NCBI RefSeq assembly: GCF_951793255.1 | Contig: NZ_OX636706.1 | Span: 1,447,001 to 1,511,000 of the forward strand | Origin: Desulfovibrio piger | Lineage (GTDB): Bacteria; Desulfobacterota; Desulfovibrionia; Desulfovibrionales; Desulfovibrionaceae | Direction of reading: 5' to 3' | Length of the DNA: 64,000 nucleotides | Shown: in pieces, positions 1-8,698 of the stretch | How positions within the stretch are numbered: the stretch's first letter is position 1 | Layout: each line of letters opens with the position of its first letter | Program-made: the position numbers and the translations under genes | Notes under the pieces: generated by a model | What the model was told of the DNA's origin: nothing | Database searches by the model: none | What the model saw: only the letters and a program-made list of their open reading frames with translations

Positions 1-1
1 G

Positions 2-217
2 ATCGCCACCTCGTTTTCCGGCAGCGTGGGCAACATGATGGGCGGCCATGTGGACTGGATGCTGCTGCCTGCCCTGTGCGCCGTGCAGGTAGTGGGCCTG
101 CTGGGCGGCATCGCCATGGCCCAGCGCGTGTCGGCGCCGTTTTTGCGCAAGGTCATCGGTGCCCTGTGCATCGGGCTGGGGGCCTTCCTCTTCCTGCGTC
201 AGGCGGGCTGTTTTTAA
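2..217 (+). CDS. C-terminal fragment of a TauE/SafE-like membrane protein
   Basis: The reading frame is open from the first bases of the window and stops with TAA at 215-217, so only about the last 71 residues are present. The visible part holds two hydrophobic helices separated by a short basic loop, ending in a Gly/Leu-rich helix. This is the pattern of the last helices of TauE/SafE-type (DUF81) anion permeases, where the final segment reads like a conserved G-x-L-x-G-x-x-x-A stretch. That family exports sulfite, sulfoacetate or other sulfur-containing anions, but substrate cannot be inferred here. The assignment is tentative because most of the protein lies outside the window; any polytopic membrane protein would be an alternative. 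Confidence 0.45.
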   Translation: MATSFSGSVGNMMGGHVDWMLLPALCAVQVVGLLGGIAMAQRVSAPFLRKVIGALCIGLGAFLFLRQAGCF

Positions 218-297
218 CAGAAATAATTCCCGAGCTGCTTCTTGGGGATAATCCCCTTGAATCTCAAATAAAATACCGTTGCAGACGCAACATTTGT

Positions 298-322
298 GCG
301 GGCGGGCCAGGGGCTCGCCCGC
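298..322 (+). other. hairpin in the leader of the RND gene
   Basis: GCGGGCG (298-304) pairs with CGCCCGC (316-322), and the stem can extend by two more pairs. It lies between the TauE-like stop and the RND start. There is no T-run after it, so it is either a weak terminator/attenuator or an mRNA-stabilising structure. Confidence 0.45.
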
Positions 323-358
323 TTGTGTCCTGCGGGACGGGCAGGTATGCTGCAGCGT

Positions 359-3300
359 ATGAATATCGCTGCCCTTTTCATCCGCCGACCCGTGGCCACG
401 GCACTCATCATGCTGGGCATGCTCTTCTTCGGGGCTGCCAGTTATGTGAACCTGCCGGTCAACCAGTTGCCCAACGTGGACTTTCCCACCATCCAGGTGA
501 GCGCCGACCTTTCCGGCGCTGACCCGGAGACCATGGCCGCTTCCGTGGCCACGCCGCTGGAAAAGGAATTCTTCACCATCGCGGGCATCGACTCCATCTC
601 GTCCGTCAATGCCACGGGCCGAACACGCATCACCATCCAGTTCGCCCTGGACCGTGATATCGACGCCGCGGCCCTGGACGTGCAGGCCGCCATCGGTCTG
701 GCCCAGCGCCGTCTGCCCACCAACATGACCAATGACCCCAGCTTCCGCAAGGTCAACCCGGCAGACTATCCCATCCTCTATCTGCGCGTGGGCTCTCCCA
801 CCCTGCCGCTGTACGAGCTCAACGAATACGCCGATACCCTGGTGGGGCAGCGACTTTCCATGGTCAAAGGGGTGGCCCAGGTGGTCATCTACGGGCAGAA
901 GAAGTATGCCGTGCGCGTGCGTGTGGACCCCGACGCCCTGGCCAGCCGCGGGCTGGGCATCGACGAGGTGGCCGATGCCGTGAGCAATGCCAACAGCAAG
1001 CTGCCCACGGGTTCGCTGGAAGGGGAGCGGCGCGCCAGCGCCATCAAGGCCTCGGGCCAGCTGGAGGACGCCGAAGCCTTCCGCGATGTGGTGGCGGCCT
1101 ACCGCAACGGCGCGCCCGTGCGCCTTTCGGACATCGGCGAAGTGGTGGACAGCGTGGAGCAGGACAAGCAGCTCTCCTGGGCGGATGACGGCAAGCCCTG
1201 TATCATGCTGGCCGTGGAACGCCAGCCCGGCGCCAACACCGTGCAGGTGGTGGACGACATCAAGACCCTGCTGCCCGGCCTGACCCGCCAGCTGCCGCCC
1301 TCGGTCAAGCTGGAGATCTTCTATGACCGCTCGGAATCCATCCGCGAGTCCGTGGCCGAGGTGAAGTTCACCCTGGTGCTGACGGTCTTCCTGGTGGTGC
1401 TGGTCATCTTCCTGTTCCTGCGCAACCTGCCGGCCACCATCATCCCCAGCCTGGCCCTGCCCATGTCGGTCATCTCCACCTTCGCGGTGATGCTGGCCAT
1501 GGGATTCAGCCTGGACAACCTGTCGCTCATGGCCCTCACCCTGGCCGTGGGCTTTGTGGTGGACGACGCCATCGTCATGCTGGAGAACATCGTCCGCCAC
1601 CAGGAGATGGGCAAGGACCCGCTCACGGCGGCCTATGACGGCTCGGGCGAGATCGGCTTCACCATCCTTTCCATGACCGTCTCCCTGGCGGCGGTGTTCA
1701 TCCCGGTACTGTTCATGGGCGGCATCGTGGGCCGTCTGTTCTACGAGTTCGCCGTGGTCATCATCACGGCCATCCTGTTCTCGGGCGTGGTCTCCCTGAC
1801 CCTGACCCCCATGCTCTGCGCCTACTTCCTGCGCCATTCGGGCAGCAAGCACCGCGTGGGCTATGAGGGCATCTACGGCAAGCTGGAGCGCGCCTTCGAA
1901 TGGCTGGCCGACAAGTACGCCCGCTCCCTAGATGTGGTGCTGCGGCATCGCCGCACCACGCTGATCTTCTCGCTCCTCTTGCTGCTGGCCACCGGCTGGC
2001 TGGGCGTCATCGTGCCCAAGGGCTTCCTGCCCAGCGAAGACATGGGCTTTGTGGTGGCCACCACCGAGGCGGAGCAGGGCATCTCCTTTGAAGGCATGGT
2101 CAAGGCCCAGCACAAGCTGGACGAGGTGCTGCGCAACAACCCGCATGTGGACCGTTTCAATTCCGTGGTGGGTATCGTGGGCAGCAGCCAGAGCATGAGC
2201 AACGGCACGCTCATGATCCACCTCAAGCCCCACGGCGAGCGTCCGGACATCCAGACCGTGGTGCAGCGCCTGCGCCGCGAGCTCAACACCTCGCCGGCCA
2301 TGCAGGTCTTCCTGCGCGTGCCGCCGGCCATCAACATCGGCGGGCGTTCCACCAAGGCCCTGTACCAGTACACCCTCACCAGTACCAATATGCAGGAGCT
2401 CTTCGAATGTGCCCAGAAGGTGGAGGCCGCCCTGCGCCAGGTGCCGGAGATCCAGGACGTCAACAGCGACCTCCAGCTCAAGAACCCCGAGATCCGGGTG
2501 ACCATCGACCGTAACCGCGCCTCGGCCCTGGGCATCAGCGCCGGGCAGATCGAGCTGGCCCTGCAGACGGCCTACGGCTCGCGCGAAGTCTCCACCATCT
2601 ACGCGCCCACCAACGACTACACGGTCTTCGTGGAGGTGCGCAAAGACTTCCAGCGCAACCCCGACGCCCTGACGCGCCTGTATGTGCGCTCTTCCAGCGG
2701 CGAGCTGGTGCCCCTGTCCACCGTGGCCAGGATGAGCCCCGGCGTGGGCCCCATCGCCGTGAACCATGACGGCCAGTTCCCGGCCGTGACCATCTCGTAC
2801 AACCTGCGTCCCGGCGTGGCCCTGAGCGAAGGCGTGGCCGCCGTGGAACGCGTCAGCCTGCCGCTGTTGCCCGACTCGGTGAGCGCCAAGTCCCAGGGCA
2901 CGGCCCAGGCCTTCCAGGATTCGCTCAAGGGCATGGGCTGGCTGCTCCTGCTGGCCATCGTGGTCATCTATCTGGTGCTGGGCATCCTCTACGAGAGCTT
3001 CATCCACCCGCTGACCATCCTTTCCGGCCTGCCGTCGGCGGGCTTCGGGGCCCTGTTCACCCTCTGGATATTCGGCCAGCCGCTGGACCTCTACGGCTTC
3101 GTGGGCGTCATCATGCTGCTGGGCATCGTGAAGAAGAACGCCATCATGATGCTGGACTTCGCTCTGGAAGCCCAGTGCCATGACCCCTCGCGCACGCCGC
3201 TGGACGCCATCACCGAAGGCTGTCATGTGCGTTTCCGTCCCATCATGATGACCACCATGGCGGCCCTCATGGGCGCGCTGCCCATCGCCATCGGCATGGG

Positions 3301-3511
3301 TGCCGGCGCCGAGGCCCGCCGTCCCCTGGGCCTGGCGGTGGTGGGCGGCCTGTGCTTCTCCCAGCTGGTGACCCTGTACATCACGCCCGTGTACTACGCT
3401 TATATGGAAGACTTCTCGCGCTGGCTCACCCGCCGCTTCGGACAGCGTTTCGAGGCCAACCGTGCCGCCCGTGCCGAGCATGAGAAGGAGGAAGGCAGCC
3501 ATGCCGGATAA
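359..3511 (+). CDS. RND-family multidrug efflux transporter (MdtB/MdtC-like inner-membrane pump)
   Basis: This 1050-residue protein is a full-length AcrB/MdtC-type resistance-nodulation-division pump. It uses proton influx to extrude drugs or other amphiphiles through a periplasmic adaptor and an outer-membrane channel. The start chosen gives the typical N-terminus with a first membrane helix at about residues 10-30; an ATG 12 nt upstream is also possible. The sequence LPNVDFPTIQVSA follows helix 1, as in MdtB/MdtC. The TM4 motif VGFVVDDAIVMLENI carries the two adjacent aspartates of the proton relay, and the duplicated half appears near GIVKKNAIMMLDFA. No adaptor (MdtA/AcrA-like) or TolC-like gene is adjacent. 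The next gene starts inside its stop region, so the two are translationally linked. Confidence 0.9.
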   Translation: MNIAALFIRRPVATALIMLGMLFFGAASYVNLPVNQLPNVDFPTIQVSADLSGADPETMAASVATPLEKEFFTIAGIDSISSVNATGRTRITIQFALDRDIDAAALDVQAAIGLAQRRLPTNMTNDPSFRKVNPADYPILYLRVGSPTLPLYELNEYADTLVGQRLSMVKGVAQVVIYGQKKYAVRVRVDPDALASRGLGIDEVADAVSNANSKLPTGSLEGERRASAIKASGQLEDAEAFRDVVAAYRNGAPVRLSDIGEVVDSVEQDKQLSWADDGKPCIMLAVERQPGANTVQVVDDIKTLLPGLTRQLPPSVKLEIFYDRSESIRESVAEVKFTLVLTVFLVVLVIFLFLRNLPATIIPSLALPMSVISTFAVMLAMGFSLDNLSLMALTLAVGFVVDDAIVMLENIVRHQEMGKDPLTAAYDGSGEIGFTILSMTVSLAAVFIPVLFMGGIVGRLFYEFAVVIITAILFSGVVSLTLTPMLCAYFLRHSGSKHRVGYEGIYGKLERAFEWLADKYARSLDVVLRHRRTTLIFSLLLLLATGWLGVIVPKGFLPSEDMGFVVATTEAEQGISFEGMVKAQHKLDEVLRNNPHVDRFNSVVGIVGSSQSMSNGTLMIHLKPHGERPDIQTVVQRLRRELNTSPAMQVFLRVPPAINIGGRSTKALYQYTLTSTNMQELFECAQKVEAALRQVPEIQDVNSDLQLKNPEIRVTIDRNRASALGISAGQIELALQTAYGSREVSTIYAPTNDYTVFVEVRKDFQRNPDALTRLYVRSSSGELVPLSTVARMSPGVGPIAVNHDGQFPAVTISYNLRPGVALSEGVAAVERVSLPLLPDSVSAKSQGTAQAFQDSLKGMGWLLLLAIVVIYLVLGILYESFIHPLTILSGLPSAGFGALFTLWIFGQPLDLYGFVGVIMLLGIVKKNAIMMLDFALEAQCHDPSRTPLDAITEGCHVRFRPIMMTTMAALMGALPIAIGMGAGAEARRPLGLAVVGGLCFSQLVTLYITPVYYAYMEDFSRWLTRRFGQRFEANRAARAEHEKEEGSHAG

Positions 3512-4127
3512 CACGCCTGTGTGCCGCCGTTGCGGCCGTTGCTGTGAACTGGGCGGGCCCGGCCTGCTGCGGGACGATGCCCCGCTGCTGTCCTCGGGCG
3601 CCCTGAAGCCGGAGATGCTCGTCTGCCTGCGTCGCGGCCAGTGGGCCCGGCAGGACGGCATGGGCGGCGGCCTGGCCCAGCTGGAGAACGAGATGATCAA
3701 ACTGGCCGGTACGGGCAAGGCCCCGCATCCGTGGCAGTGCCTGGCCTATGCGCCCGGCACGGGCTGTACCATCTATGAGCGGCGTCCCGTGCAGTGCGGC
3801 GTGCTGTTCTGCGAGGATACCCGGCCGCTGGAGGCCCTGCTGCGGGACGTCCCGGCCCTGGACCGCCGGGCGGCCATCGCCCTGCTGCCCCTGCCCGACG
3901 CGCAGCGCCGTTTGTGGGAGGAGCTGGTGCAGGCCCATGAGGAAGCCTGCGACGTGCGCCAGTACTTCGTCCTGCTGGACATGGGCGACCGTGAGGCCGC
4001 CGCGGCCATGGAGCGGTACGACGCCGCCTTCCGCCGGCTCTGTGTGGAGCGCGGCGCGCTGACGGAGGCCGAACTGCCCTTTTTGCTGGGGCAGCCCCTG
4101 CGCGATCTGCCCCGCAACGAGGGCTAG
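3501..4127 (+). CDS. YkgJ-family Cys-cluster protein (CxxCxxCC)
   Basis: The protein has 208 residues. Its N-terminus has Cys8, Cys11, Cys14 and Cys15 in the pattern CRRCGRCC, followed by further cysteines in WQCLAYAPGTGCTIYERRPVQC. This is the layout of YkgJ/UPF0153-type proteins, which are thought to bind zinc or an Fe-S cluster; no reaction is established for most of them. The ATG at 3501 overlaps the last 11 nt of the RND pump gene and has a strong ribosome site (AAGGAGG) inside that gene, so it is co-translated with the pump. A longer in-frame start upstream would lie wholly inside the pump gene and is less likely. The gene ends before a GC-rich dyad region and the separate ribBA promoter. 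Confidence 0.75.
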   Translation: MPDNTPVCRRCGRCCELGGPGLLRDDAPLLSSGALKPEMLVCLRRGQWARQDGMGGGLAQLENEMIKLAGTGKAPHPWQCLAYAPGTGCTIYERRPVQCGVLFCEDTRPLEALLRDVPALDRRAAIALLPLPDAQRRLWEELVQAHEEACDVRQYFVLLDMGDREAAAAMERYDAAFRRLCVERGALTEAELPFLLGQPLRDLPRNEG

Positions 4128-4136
4128 CCACGGCTC

Positions 4137-4201
4137 CGGGCCGCCGGATGCCCCTGTCCGCCTTCGGGCTCCTTGCGGAGGGCATGCCCGGCCACGGCCC
4201 G
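4137..4201. other. long imperfect stem-loop between ykgJ-like gene and ribBA
   Basis: CGGGCC (4137-4142) faces GGCCCG (4196-4201) and ATGCCC faces GGGCAT inside it, giving a long interrupted hairpin about 10 nt after the preceding stop. There is no downstream T-run. It may end or protect the upstream transcript. No FMN riboswitch consensus is visible here. Confidence 0.35.
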
Positions 4202-4221
4202 GCCCAAAAGCGCGTCCCCCG

Positions 4222-4250
4222 TTGACAGGACGGCAGAGCGGCCCTACCTT
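4222..4250 (+). promoter_or_regulatory. predicted sigma-70 promoter of ribBA
   Basis: A perfect -35 box TTGACA (4222-4227) and a partial -10 box TACCTT (4245-4250) are separated by 17 bp. Transcription would begin near 4257, giving a leader of about 47 nt with AAGGA at 4293-4297 before the ATG. Confidence 0.6.
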
Positions 4251-4303
4251 TAGGCACAAACGAAGATAACGCCGTCCCGTACGGCACAAGCCAAGGAATT
4301 GAC

Positions 4304-5518
4304 ATGCCTCTGTGCAGCACTGAAGAAGCCATTGCCGAGATCCGGCAGGGCAAAATGATCATTCTTGTGGACGATGAGGACAGGGAAAACGAAGGCGACC
4401 TGACCATGGCCGCCGAATTCGTGACCCCTGAAGCCATCAATTTCATGGCCAAGTTCGGCCGTGGTCTCATCTGCCTGCCCATGTCCGGCGAAATGGCCGA
4501 CAAGCTGCAACTGCCCCTGATGGCCAAACATAACGGCTCGCGTTTCGGCACCAACTTCACGGTGTCCATCGAGGCCCGCGAAGGCATCACCACCGGTATC
4601 TCCGCCGCCGACCGCGCCACCACCATCAAGACCGCCGTGGCCGACGGCGCCCGTCCCGACGACCTGGTGACCCCCGGCCACGTCTTCCCCCTGCGCGCCC
4701 GTCCCGACGGCGTGCTGGCCCGCGCCGGCCAGACCGAAGGCAGCGTGGACCTGGCCCGTCTGGCCGGTCTCAAGCCTGCCGCCGTCATCTGCGAGATCAT
4801 GAAGGACGACGGCACCATGGCCCGCATGCCCGACCTGGAAGTCTTTGCCGCCGAGCACGGCCTGAAGATCGCCTCCGTGCGCGACCTCATCTGCTACCGC
4901 ATGCGTCGCGGCCAGGTGTCCGTCAAATGCGATGCCAAGGCCCACCTGCCCAGCCTGTACGGTGACTTCACGGTCTACGCCTACGAGAGCGACCGCGAGC
5001 CCGGCACCCATCTGGCCCTGGTCAAGGGCGACATCACCACGCCCGAACCCGTGCTGGTGCGCGTGCACAGCCAGTGCCTCACCGGCGACGCCCTGGGCTC
5101 CCTGCGCTGCGACTGCCGTGGCCAGCTGGCCGCCGCCCTGCGCCAGATCGAAAAGGAAGGCCGCGGCGTGCTGCTCTACATGCGTCAGGAAGGCCGCGGC
5201 ATCGGCCTGGCCAACAAGATCCGCGCCTATGCCCTGCAGGACGAGGGCTACGACACCGTGGAAGCCAACCGCAAGCTGGGCTTCCCCGATGACCTGCGCG
5301 ACTACGGCACCGGCGCCCAGATCCTCGTGGACCTCGGCATCACCAAGATCCGCCTGCTGACCAACAACCCCAAGAAGATCGTGGGCCTGTCCGGTTACGG
5401 CATGGAGATCGTGGAACGCGTGCCCATCGAGATCGAAGCCTGCCCCGAAAACGAATCCTACCTGCGTACCAAGAAGGAAAAGATGGCCCATCTGCTGACG
5501 GGCATCCGCTGCCACTAG
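4304..5518 (+). CDS. ribBA: bifunctional 3,4-dihydroxy-2-butanone 4-phosphate synthase / GTP cyclohydrolase II
   Basis: The 404-residue protein joins the two entry enzymes of riboflavin synthesis. The N-terminal half (about 1-205) converts ribulose 5-phosphate to dihydroxybutanone phosphate; its acidic catalytic loop [11 protein letters not shown] is at residues 23-33. The C-terminal half opens GTP; it shows the zinc-binding cysteines in HSQCLTGD and RCDC and the motif [12 protein letters not shown]. Length and order match RibBA of Gram-negative bacteria. The start has AAGGA seven nt upstream. The gene stands alone between its own promoter and a strong terminator, so other rib genes must lie elsewhere. 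Both active sites look intact, unlike some RibBA proteins with a degenerate second half. Confidence 0.96.
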   Translation: MPLCSTEEAIAEIRQGKMIILVDDEDRENEGDLTMAAEFVTPEAINFMAKFGRGLICLPMSGEMADKLQLPLMAKHNGSRFGTNFTVSIEAREGITTGISAADRATTIKTAVADGARPDDLVTPGHVFPLRARPDGVLARAGQTEGSVDLARLAGLKPAAVICEIMKDDGTMARMPDLEVFAAEHGLKIASVRDLICYRMRRGQVSVKCDAKAHLPSLYGDFTVYAYESDREPGTHLALVKGDITTPEPVLVRVHSQCLTGDALGSLRCDCRGQLAAALRQIEKEGRGVLLYMRQEGRGIGLANKIRAYALQDEGYDTVEANRKLGFPDDLRDYGTGAQILVDLGITKIRLLTNNPKKIVGLSGYGMEIVERVPIEIEACPENESYLRTKKEKMAHLLTGIRCH

Positions 5519-5542
5519 GCCGCAGGACGAAGCGTCCGCATG

Positions 5543-5580
5543 GCGGGGAAGAGGACTTGTGCCTCTTCCCCGCTTTTTTT
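5543..5580 (+). terminator. Rho-independent terminator after ribBA
   Basis: A 12-bp stem (5543-5554 with 5562-5573; GCGGGGAAGAGG and its complement) with a 7-nt loop is followed by seven T residues (5574-5580), 25 nt after the ribBA stop. Confidence 0.92.
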
Positions 5581-6162
5581 GTGCCCTTGCTCCATCCCCG
5601 GCTGCGGAAGGAGCGGATCGGGCCCTGCCATGGCCGGGCCGCAGGGGCAAACGGGGCTGATGGCGCGAAGATGTACCCGCCATCACAGATGAATGTTTGT
5701 AATCGATAGATGAAATGTATAAGATATTTAAAAAAATTTTATAAGAAAATCATTTCACATGATTGCATAAATTATTTTTTATGACAGTCTATCCTCTGAT
5801 AGAATGATGTTTTTTGCCTGTTCTCTCTTTATTCCTGCATTGGTATCGCAAAAAATGAACAGGAAAAATCGACGCAGTATGCGGATAGTATGCGTGAGAC
5901 TGCGTTGGCAAACGTCGTTTTCCTGAGAAGGATGATTCCCTTTCACCTCTGCATCCAAACATGGCACAGCGGCGTCAGCCTTGCGGCCGGTCCCGTGTGC
6001 GGCCTTTTGGAATGGGCGTATCTTTCCGGGCGTGCCGGAAGGTGGCGTTCCCTTTTTTCTCACAGCAGGTTATGCTCCTGCACTGTCTCGGGATGGCAGG
6101 AGGCGGCCTGTGCCGCCTTGCCGTCAGACGGGTATGGGCTCGACCTCACGCCATATTTCACA
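5581..6162. other. non-coding region, AT-rich centre
   Basis: No convincing gene is visible. The part from about 5690 to 5890 is far richer in A and T than its surroundings. It holds a small hairpin (TCTATC 5788-5793 with GATAGA 5798-5803) followed by a T-rich stretch, and the heptamer GTATGCG twice (5877-5883 and 5888-5894), 11 bp apart, about one helical turn. CGCAGT (5873-5878) and ACTGCG (5899-5904) bracket this repeat. Frames crossing the region have no ribosome site and no family features. Confidence 0.5.
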
Positions 6163-6182
6163 AAATATTTTCTGAAATATTT
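6163..6182. promoter_or_regulatory. inverted AAATATTT repeat, possible operator of lplA
   Basis: AAATATTT occurs at 6163-6170 and again at 6175-6182, separated by TCTG. Each copy is itself palindromic. The pair abuts the predicted -35 box at 6184, the position expected for a regulator site. Confidence 0.45.
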
Positions 6183-6183
6183 C

Positions 6184-6212
6184 TTGTTGGGCCCCTGCAG
6201 CTATGCTATTTT
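6184..6212 (+). promoter_or_regulatory. predicted promoter of lplA
   Basis: TTGTTG (6184-6189) and TATTTT (6207-6212) are 17 bp apart. The expected start near 6219 leaves a leader of about 40 nt before the ATG at 6258. Confidence 0.5.
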
Positions 6213-6257
6213 TATGCCGGACCCGGCACCGGTCGGCTGTCTTTTCAGGAGCGTCCC

Positions 6258-7238
6258 ATGCAGTTTCTTTCCCTTTCTTCCACCGATCCTGCTCTCAATC
6301 TCGCTCTTGAAGAATGCCTGCTGCAATGGCTGCCCGCGGATCATCCGGGCCTGTTTTTGCTCTGGCAGAACGCCCCCAGCGTCATCGTGGGACGCCATCA
6401 GGTCACGCTGGACGAGATCGACGCTGACTTCGTCCGCCGGCGCGGCCTGCCCGTGGTGCGCCGCATGACCGGCGGCGGCGCGGTCTATCATGATCTGGGC
6501 AACCTCAATTTTTCCTTCATGGAGAATGCGCACGGGCGCAAGACCGTGGACTTCGCGCGTTACCTGCGTCCTGTCTGCGCGGCGCTGGCCGAGCTCGGCG
6601 TGCAGGCCTCCCTTACCGGACGCAACGATCTGGAAGCCGGGGGCCGCAAGATCTCGGGCAGCGCGCAATCCCTGCGGCAGGGGCGCATCCTGCATCACGG
6701 CACCCTGCTGGTATCGCTGGATTTTGGCGAGCTGGTGCAGGCCCTGCATGTGGACCCGGACAAGATCCGCTCCAAGGGCATCGCCTCGGTACGCTCGCGG
6801 GTGGCCAACATCTCCGAGTTCTGGACGCCGGGCAGCGGCATGGAAGACCTGCGGGCCGCGCTGCTGCGCCACTGCGCCGACGGGGAGGGGAGCCTGGAGC
6901 CGGAGGTGCTGCGGGCGGCGGAAGAACTGGCGGAACGCAAATACCGCAGCTGGGACTGGAATTACGGCGCCTCGCCGGCCTTCACCCTGCAGCGGCGCGA
7001 ACGTTTCCCCTGGGGGCTGGTGGACTGGCGCCTGGACGTGCGGGACGGCATGGTCCGGGACTGCCGCATCTGCGGGGACTTTTTCGCCGCCGCGGACATC
7101 GCCGGGCTGGAAGAGCGCCTGCGCGGGGTGCGCTGCCGGAGCGACGCGCTGGCCGGGGCCCTGAACGGGGTGGCCTGGCAGGAATATTTTTCCCATTGCG
7201 ATCCGCAGCGCATGGAGCAGTTTTTCACGACGTTGTAG
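6258..7238 (+). CDS. lplA: lipoate-protein ligase A
   Basis: This 326-residue enzyme activates lipoate with ATP and transfers it to a lysine of acceptor domains such as GcvH. The conserved lipoate/AMP-binding segment RRMTGGGAVYHD is at residues 68-79, followed by GNLNFSF, and the catalytic lysine motif GRKISGSA is at 129-136 (Lys131). Length fits LplA with a shorter C-terminal accessory domain. The ATG at 6258 is preceded by AGGAG; longer upstream frames include AT-rich promoter DNA and are rejected. The gene lies directly upstream of gcvT-gcvH-gcvPA-gcvPB, so GcvH is its likely main substrate. An octanoyltransferase-like role cannot be fully excluded, but the motif set favours a ligase. Confidence 0.9.
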   Translation: MQFLSLSSTDPALNLALEECLLQWLPADHPGLFLLWQNAPSVIVGRHQVTLDEIDADFVRRRGLPVVRRMTGGGAVYHDLGNLNFSFMENAHGRKTVDFARYLRPVCAALAELGVQASLTGRNDLEAGGRKISGSAQSLRQGRILHHGTLLVSLDFGELVQALHVDPDKIRSKGIASVRSRVANISEFWTPGSGMEDLRAALLRHCADGEGSLEPEVLRAAEELAERKYRSWDWNYGASPAFTLQRRERFPWGLVDWRLDVRDGMVRDCRICGDFFAAADIAGLEERLRGVRCRSDALAGALNGVAWQEYFSHCDPQRMEQFFTTL

Positions 7239-7259
7239 GCCATCCCTCCGGGCGTTCCG

Positions 7260-7329
7260 GGACAGGTCCCGCACGCTTCGGGGAGGAGCGACCTCTCTGC
7301 GCTAACATCAGGCCGGTCGGGCCCTGTCC
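7260..7329 (+). other. possible structured leader before gcvT
   Basis: GGACAGG (7260-7266) can pair with CCTGTCC (7323-7329), enclosing about 56 nt that contain a smaller hairpin (AGCG/CGCT). The conserved glycine-riboswitch core sequences were looked for and not found. This may be a chance pairing in GC-rich DNA. Confidence 0.2.
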
Positions 7330-7383
7330 TGACCGTGCCATCCGTCATCCGGCCGGAGCCGCGCCGGAAAGGAGGAAGGAACC

Positions 7384-8466
7384 GTGGCCGAACTCAAGAC
7401 CCCGCTCACGGACTGGCATGTGGCCCACGGCGCCAAGATGGCGCCTTTCGCGGGCTGGCTGATGCCCATCCAGTATGAGGGCATCCTCGTGGAGCACCAG
7501 CATACCCGTCAGCATGCCGGTCTGTTCGATATCTGCCATATGGGCGAGTTCCGCATCCGGGGCGCCGGTGCCGATGCGGCGCTGGCCGCCGCCGTGAGCC
7601 ACAACCTGGCCACGCTGGCCCCTGGCCGTTGCCGCTACGGCTTCCTGCTGACGGAAAAGGGGACGGTGCTGGATGACTGCATCGTCTACCGTTTTGGCCC
7701 GGACGACTTCATGGTGGTGGTCAATGCCGCCTGCGCCGCCGGGGACTTTGCCACCCTGCGTGCCCGCCTGCCCGAAGGCGTGGCCCTGACCGACATCTCG
7801 GAGCAGACCGGCAAGATCGACCTGCAGGGCCCCGAAGCCGTGGACGTGCTGGAGACCCTGCTGGGCCGCAGCCTGCGCGACATGCCCTATTTCGGCTTCC
7901 GCAGCGAGGCCTGGCAGGGCTGCGAGCTGCTGGTGAGCCGCACCGGCTACACCGGTGAGCTGGGCTTCGAGCTCTACGTGCCTGCCGGACAGACCCAGGC
8001 CCTGTGGGAAGCCCTGCTGGCCGATGAGCGGGTCAAGCCTGTGGGCCTTGGCGCGCGCGATACCCTGCGTCTGGAAGCCGGCCTGCCCCTCTATGGCCAC
8101 GAGCTGGACGAGAACCACACCCCGGCCGAGGCGGGCATGGGCCGCATGCTGACCAGCACCGCCCCGTATGTGGGGCGTGAAGGCGCGCAGGAAGTGCGCC
8201 AGAAACTGCTGGCCCTGAGCATCGAAGGCCGTCGCGCCGCCCGCAACGGCGATGCGCTCCTGCTGGAAGACGGCACCCCGGCGGGCGTGGTCACCAGCGG
8301 TTCGTTCGCGCCTTCGCTGGGCCATGTGGTGGCCTTTGCCTGGGCCGACGCCGACAAGGCCGATGCCGCCGCCTATCTGGTGCAGGCCTCGCGCAGCCAG
8401 CTCAAGGCTACGGTCACCGAAGCGCCCTTCTACAAGGAAGGCACGGCCCGCAAAAAGCTGGCCTAA
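7384..8466 (+). CDS. gcvT: glycine cleavage system T protein (aminomethyltransferase)
   Basis: The protein has 360 residues and transfers the methylene group from the aminomethyl-lipoyl arm of GcvH to tetrahydrofolate, releasing ammonia. Family features are clear: the early HQHTRQHAGLFDICHMGEF segment, the region DCIVYRFGPDDFMVVVNAAC with the folate-site aspartate, SRTGYTGELGFELY and LGARDTLRLEAGLPLYGHEL. The start codon is GTG at 7384, supported by a strong GAAAGGAGGAAGG ribosome site; no earlier ATG fits. It is the first gene of the gcvT-H-PA-PB unit, after lplA. A 232-bp gap separates it from gcvH. Confidence 0.95.
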   Translation: MAELKTPLTDWHVAHGAKMAPFAGWLMPIQYEGILVEHQHTRQHAGLFDICHMGEFRIRGAGADAALAAAVSHNLATLAPGRCRYGFLLTEKGTVLDDCIVYRFGPDDFMVVVNAACAAGDFATLRARLPEGVALTDISEQTGKIDLQGPEAVDVLETLLGRSLRDMPYFGFRSEAWQGCELLVSRTGYTGELGFELYVPAGQTQALWEALLADERVKPVGLGARDTLRLEAGLPLYGHELDENHTPAEAGMGRMLTSTAPYVGREGAQEVRQKLLALSIEGRRAARNGDALLLEDGTPAGVVTSGSFAPSLGHVVAFAWADADKADAAAYLVQASRSQLKATVTEAPFYKEGTARKKLA

Positions 8467-8698
8467 AGAGGACGGCCCGGCTCTCGTCGGCCGGTACGGA
8501 GCCTGTCCGCCGTCCCTTGTCCGGCGCGGCCGGACGAAGAAAGACGGTACTCCAGCCATATTTCAGGAAAGATCCCGGCAGGGCAGGTGAGGCCCGGCAG
8601 CACCATGCGGATGGCGGACTGCCGGGGCCCCTCGCCCCGCCACAGATGCTGACATCAACTTCCGGGACAGCGCATCGCCCCGGACCAAGGAGAAGACC

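Noticed and set aside
1928..3718. A 596-codon minus-strand frame
   Set aside because: It is antisense to the RND pump, His/Gly/Gln-rich, and has no ribosome site or family motif.
4128..4303. FMN riboswitch before ribBA
   Set aside because: The RFN element consensus is absent and the predicted leader is only about 47 nt.
5890..6257. Coding sequence upstream of lplA
   Set aside because: Frames here cross AT-rich promoter DNA and the AAATATTT repeats, and give proteins without domains.
7239..7383. Glycine riboswitch before gcvT
   Set aside because: The conserved glycine aptamer core sequences are not present in this leader.
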